The translations under genes and the position numbers were made by a program. Under the pieces are notes generated by a model. The model did not search any database and was not told the origin of the DNA. It saw nothing but the letters and a program-made list of their open reading frames with translations. Shown piece after piece: positions 6,094-8,210 of a stretch of 8,210 nt of DNA. Within the stretch, counting starts at the first letter, position 1; every line of letters begins with the position of its first letter. This stretch comes from Flavobacterium sp. (lineage in GTDB: Bacteria > Bacteroidota > Bacteroidia > Flavobacteriales > Flavobacteriaceae): NCBI GenBank assembly GCA_012032075.1, contig JAAURU010000150.1, forward strand, positions 1-8,210, written 5' to 3'.

Positions 6094-7437
6094 TTAAGCT
6101 ACTGCTTTTCTATTTTTACCAGTTTTCATCAAACCATCATAATGCTTATTCAATAAATAAGAATTTATTTGTTGAATAGTATCAATAGCAACTCCTACCA
6201 TAATTAATAAAGAAGTACCTCCATAAAAATATCCCCAAGCACCTTGCACTTTCAATAAACTAACTACTATTGCAGGAAATATTGCAATCAAAGCTAAGAA
6301 TAATGAACCTGGAAAAGTAATTAAAGACATAATCTTATCTAGGTAATCACCTGTTTCAACCCCTGGTCTAATTCCAGGAATAAAACCACCACTTCTTTTT
6401 AAATCATCTGCCATTTTATTAGTAGGTACAGTAATTGCGGTGTAAAAATACGTAAAAATTACAATTAACAAAGCAAATACTATATTATATACTAAACCAA
6501 ATGGATCATTGAACATTCCCGCTAATGATTTAGCAGCATCTGATTCAGACAATCCTGATACAGCAGCTGGAATAAACATTATAGCTTGTGCAAAAATGAT
6601 TGGCATAACTCCAGAAGCATTAAGCTTTAGAGGAATAAATTGTCTTGAGCCCATCATATCTTGTTCAAAATCACCCGAAACTGTTCTTCTAGCATATTGA
6701 ACTGGAATTTTTCTTACAGCCATAACTAAAAGTACACAAGCAATAATAACTATAAACCATAAAACGACCTCAAGTACTATCATCATTACACCACCATTTG
6801 CTTGAACAGTTCTAGAGCTAATCTCTTGAATAAAAGCTTGAGGCATTCTTGCAATAATTCCTACCATTATCAATAATGAAATACCATTTCCTATACCTTT
6901 ATCAGTAATTTTCTCACCTAACCACATAGCAAAGATAGTACCCGTTACTAAAATTAATACTGAAGAGAACAAGAATGGAAAAGAGCTAATTCCTAACTGA
7001 AATGCTTCGGAGGGAAGAGTTCTGTATAGGTTATAAATATAACCAGGTCCTTGAACTAAAGTTATAGCTATAGTTAACCATCTTGTAATTTGGTTGATTC
7101 TCTTTCTACCACTTTCTCCATCTTTTTGTAATTTTTGCAAATAAGGAACAGCAATTCCCATTAATTGAACTACAATAGAAGCAGAAATATACGGCATAAT
7201 TCCCAATGCAAATACAGAGGCTTGTGAAAACGCACCTCCTGTAAAAACATTAATCAACCATCCAATACCTTCATCAGTTTGAGTAGCAAGATTTCCTAAT
7301 TGCGATGCATCAATACCAGGAAGCGTTACTTGTGCACCAAAACGGTAAACTAATAACAACCCTAGAGTTAAAAGAATTCTATTCTTCAACTCTTCTATTT
7401 TCCAAGCATTAATAAATGAATCTATAAATTTCTTCAT
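6094..7437 (-). CDS. secY: Protein translocase subunit SecY
   Basis: Pore-forming subunit of the SecYEG inner-membrane translocon, which works with SecA and the ribosome to export or insert proteins. The 447 aa product has the family length and ten predicted membrane segments, at roughly 20-40, 75-95, 118-138, 153-173, 185-200, 218-241, 275-293, 313-336, 373-395 and 403-421. Conserved landmarks are GIMPYISASIVVQL (79-92), GEKITDKGIGNG (174-185), the cytoplasmic C4 loop RKIPVQYARR (242-251) and the C5 loop RSGGFIPGIRPG (348-359), which contains the arginine needed for SecA-driven transport. The reading frame is uninterrupted. It starts 11 bases after rplO and stops 5 bases before infA, so it sits in the spc operon as usual. 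Its own co-expression with ribosomal proteins matches translocon supply to growth rate. Confidence 0.98.
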   Translation of the reverse strand: MKKFIDSFINAWKIEELKNRILLTLGLLLVYRFGAQVTLPGIDASQLGNLATQTDEGIGWLINVFTGGAFSQASVFALGIMPYISASIVVQLMGIAVPYLQKLQKDGESGRKRINQITRWLTIAITLVQGPGYIYNLYRTLPSEAFQLGISSFPFLFSSVLILVTGTIFAMWLGEKITDKGIGNGISLLIMVGIIARMPQAFIQEISSRTVQANGGVMMIVLEVVLWFIVIIACVLLVMAVRKIPVQYARRTVSGDFEQDMMGSRQFIPLKLNASGVMPIIFAQAIMFIPAAVSGLSESDAAKSLAGMFNDPFGLVYNIVFALLIVIFTYFYTAITVPTNKMADDLKRSGGFIPGIRPGVETGDYLDKIMSLITFPGSLFLALIAIFPAIVVSLLKVQGAWGYFYGGTSLLIMVGVAIDTIQQINSYLLNKHYDGLMKTGKNRKAVA

Positions 7438-7448
7438 TACAAATAGGA

Positions 7449-7901
7449 TTATAAAGCTACTACTTCTCCACCAGCAGCTTCGATAGCAGCTTTTGCAGTT
7501 GCAGTAAATTTGTGAGCACTTACTTTAAGTTTAGCTTTTAGCTCACCTCTTCCTAAAATCTTTACCAAGCTATTTTTTGTCGCTAAACGACTATCTATTA
7601 TTACTGACAAATCTAATGTATCAGTAATTACACCATTATCAACTAAAGATTGTATAGTATCAAGATTTATACCTTGATATTCAACTCTATTAATATTTTT
7701 AAAACCAAACTTTGGCACACGTCTTTGAAGTGGCATTTGACCACCTTCAAAACCAATTTTCTTGGAATAACCAGAACGAGATTTTGCTCCTTTGTGACCT
7801 CTTGCAGAAGTACCACCTTTACCAGAACCTTCTCCTCTACCTAATCTTTTATTTTGGTTGTGAACTGAACCTTCAGCCGGTTGTAAGTTACTTAAATTCA
7901 T
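7449..7901 (-). CDS. rplO: 50S ribosomal protein L15
   Basis: Late-assembly large-subunit protein with a long, basic N-terminal extension that threads into 23S rRNA. The product is 150 aa, the usual length. The N-terminal part (1-65) is glycine- and basic-rich: LGRGEGSGKGGTSARGHKGA (20-39), SRSGYSKKIGFEGGQMPLQR (41-60) and RVPKFGF (61-67). The C-terminal globular domain ends with the L15/L18e-type segment KLKVSAHKFTATAKAAIEAAGGEVV. The start at 7899-7901 gives MNLSNLQPAEGS, the canonical N-terminus. It begins 14 bases after rpmD and ends 11 bases before secY. Confidence 0.98.
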   Translation of the reverse strand: MNLSNLQPAEGSVHNQNKRLGRGEGSGKGGTSARGHKGAKSRSGYSKKIGFEGGQMPLQRRVPKFGFKNINRVEYQGINLDTIQSLVDNGVITDTLDLSVIIDSRLATKNSLVKILGRGELKAKLKVSAHKFTATAKAAIEAAGGEVVAL

Positions 7902-7915
7902 AACGAATATTGTTT

Positions 7916-8095
7916 TTAAGCTTCTTCAACAGAAACTAAGTGTTTAACTTTATTTACCATTCCAAGGACTGCAGGACTTGCATCATGCTCAACAACTTGT
8001 CCTAATTTACGAAGACCTAAAGAAATCAATGTTCTCTTTTGAGTCTCAGGACAATTGATTTTACTTTTTACTTGTTTTACTAAAATTTTTGCCAT
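7916..8095 (-). CDS. rpmD: 50S ribosomal protein L30
   Basis: Small 23S rRNA-binding protein of the large subunit with a ferredoxin-like fold. I translated it directly: 59 aa plus TAA, beginning MAKILVKQVKSKINCPETQK, with the family signature RTLISLGLRKLGQVVEH (21-37) and ending NKVKHLVSVEEA. The length and motifs match bacterial L30, and the frame is intact even though the adjacent rpsE tail looks damaged. AAGGAAAG directly before the ATG at 8093-8095 is a weak, closely spaced Shine-Dalgarno-like sequence. It lies between rpsE and rplO, the normal spc operon position. Confidence 0.95.
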   Translation of the reverse strand: MAKILVKQVKSKINCPETQKRTLISLGLRKLGQVVEHDASPAVLGMVNKVKHLVSVEEA

Positions 8096-8116
8096 CTTTC
8101 CTTGAATTTTTAACTT

Positions 8117-8210
8117 TTAAATAACTTTATCTAGTAGAAATTTCCTCTTTGCTTAGCAACAGTTAAAAGCATCTTCTCATTTGTAATAAAAGCGTCAAAA
8201 GTAGCTTTAA
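8117..8210 (-). CDS. rpsE: 30S ribosomal protein S5, C-terminal fragment, probably frameshifted
   Basis: S5 is a 30S protein involved in decoding accuracy and mRNA unwinding. Only its last part lies in the window, cut by the right edge. The frame entering at 8208 reads KATFDA, the conserved S5 C-terminal motif, and later TVAKQRG, then stops at TAG 8131-8133 after NFY. Between and after these anchors the expected residues occur in other frames: LLQMR, then DAF, then IS, then LDKVI with TAA at 8117-8119. This pattern needs about five single-base insertions, near 8188-8191, 8174-8175, 8163-8164, 8141-8143 and 8135. I take 8117 as the true gene end, but 8131 is the end if the sequence is read literally. 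Its place just upstream of rpmD fits rpsE. Confidence 0.75.

Noticed and set aside
6509..7903. Plus-strand open frames opposite secY and rplO
   Set aside because: All overlap strongly conserved minus-strand genes; their compositions mirror the genes beneath and they show no independent signal.

Overview
The window is a stretch of conserved housekeeping genes from a low-GC member of the Bacteroidota, most likely the Flavobacteriia. Every gene lies on the minus strand, so transcription runs from high to low coordinates. The assignment rests on four things. The gene order is rpsE-rpmD-rplO-secY-infA-rpmJ-rpsM-rpsK-rpsD-rpoA-rplQ-carA-eno. S4 and L36 are forms lacking the full zinc-ligand set. 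Most starts have A/T-rich leaders instead of strong Shine-Dalgarno sequences. Two promoter-like TAAATTTG boxes fit the Bacteroidota TAnnTTTG consensus. I see no mobile element, CRISPR array, tRNA, rRNA or foreign-looking gene, and no undescribed multi-gene system.

Layout, in transcription order. From 8210 down to 2716 is the distal part of the spc operon joined to the alpha operon: the C-terminal end of rpsE (S5), rpmD (L30), rplO (L15), secY, infA (IF-1), rpmJ (L36), rpsM (S13), rpsK (S11), rpsD (S4), rpoA and rplQ (L17). Gaps are mostly 2 to 20 bases, as expected for one polycistronic unit making ribosomal proteins, the translocon pore, IF-1 and the RNA polymerase alpha subunit. Two gaps are larger and can fold: about 97 bases upstream of rpsD counted from the canonical rpsK stop to the rpsD start region (86 bases of strict spacer), and 62 bases between rpoA and rplQ. 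A strong intrinsic terminator follows rplQ. Then come carA (carbamoyl-phosphate synthase small chain) and eno (enolase), each preceded by a TAAATTTG box, which suggests separate transcription. Positions 1-43 are the spacer downstream of eno, with no terminator or gene visible.

The notable features are interruptions of essential genes. rpsK and rpmJ are each broken by one missing A in a run that should read AAAAAAG and instead reads AAAAAG; restoring that base gives full-length S11 (127 aa) and L36 (38 aa). The rpsE tail at the window edge looks peppered with about five one-base insertions, because canonical S5 residues appear in changing frames. Sequencing or assembly error is the simplest explanation. 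The repeated AAAAAG pattern would also permit a -1 ribosomal slip on lysine codons, so raw reads or a sibling genome should be checked. The window has no gene-free stretch over 300 bases.
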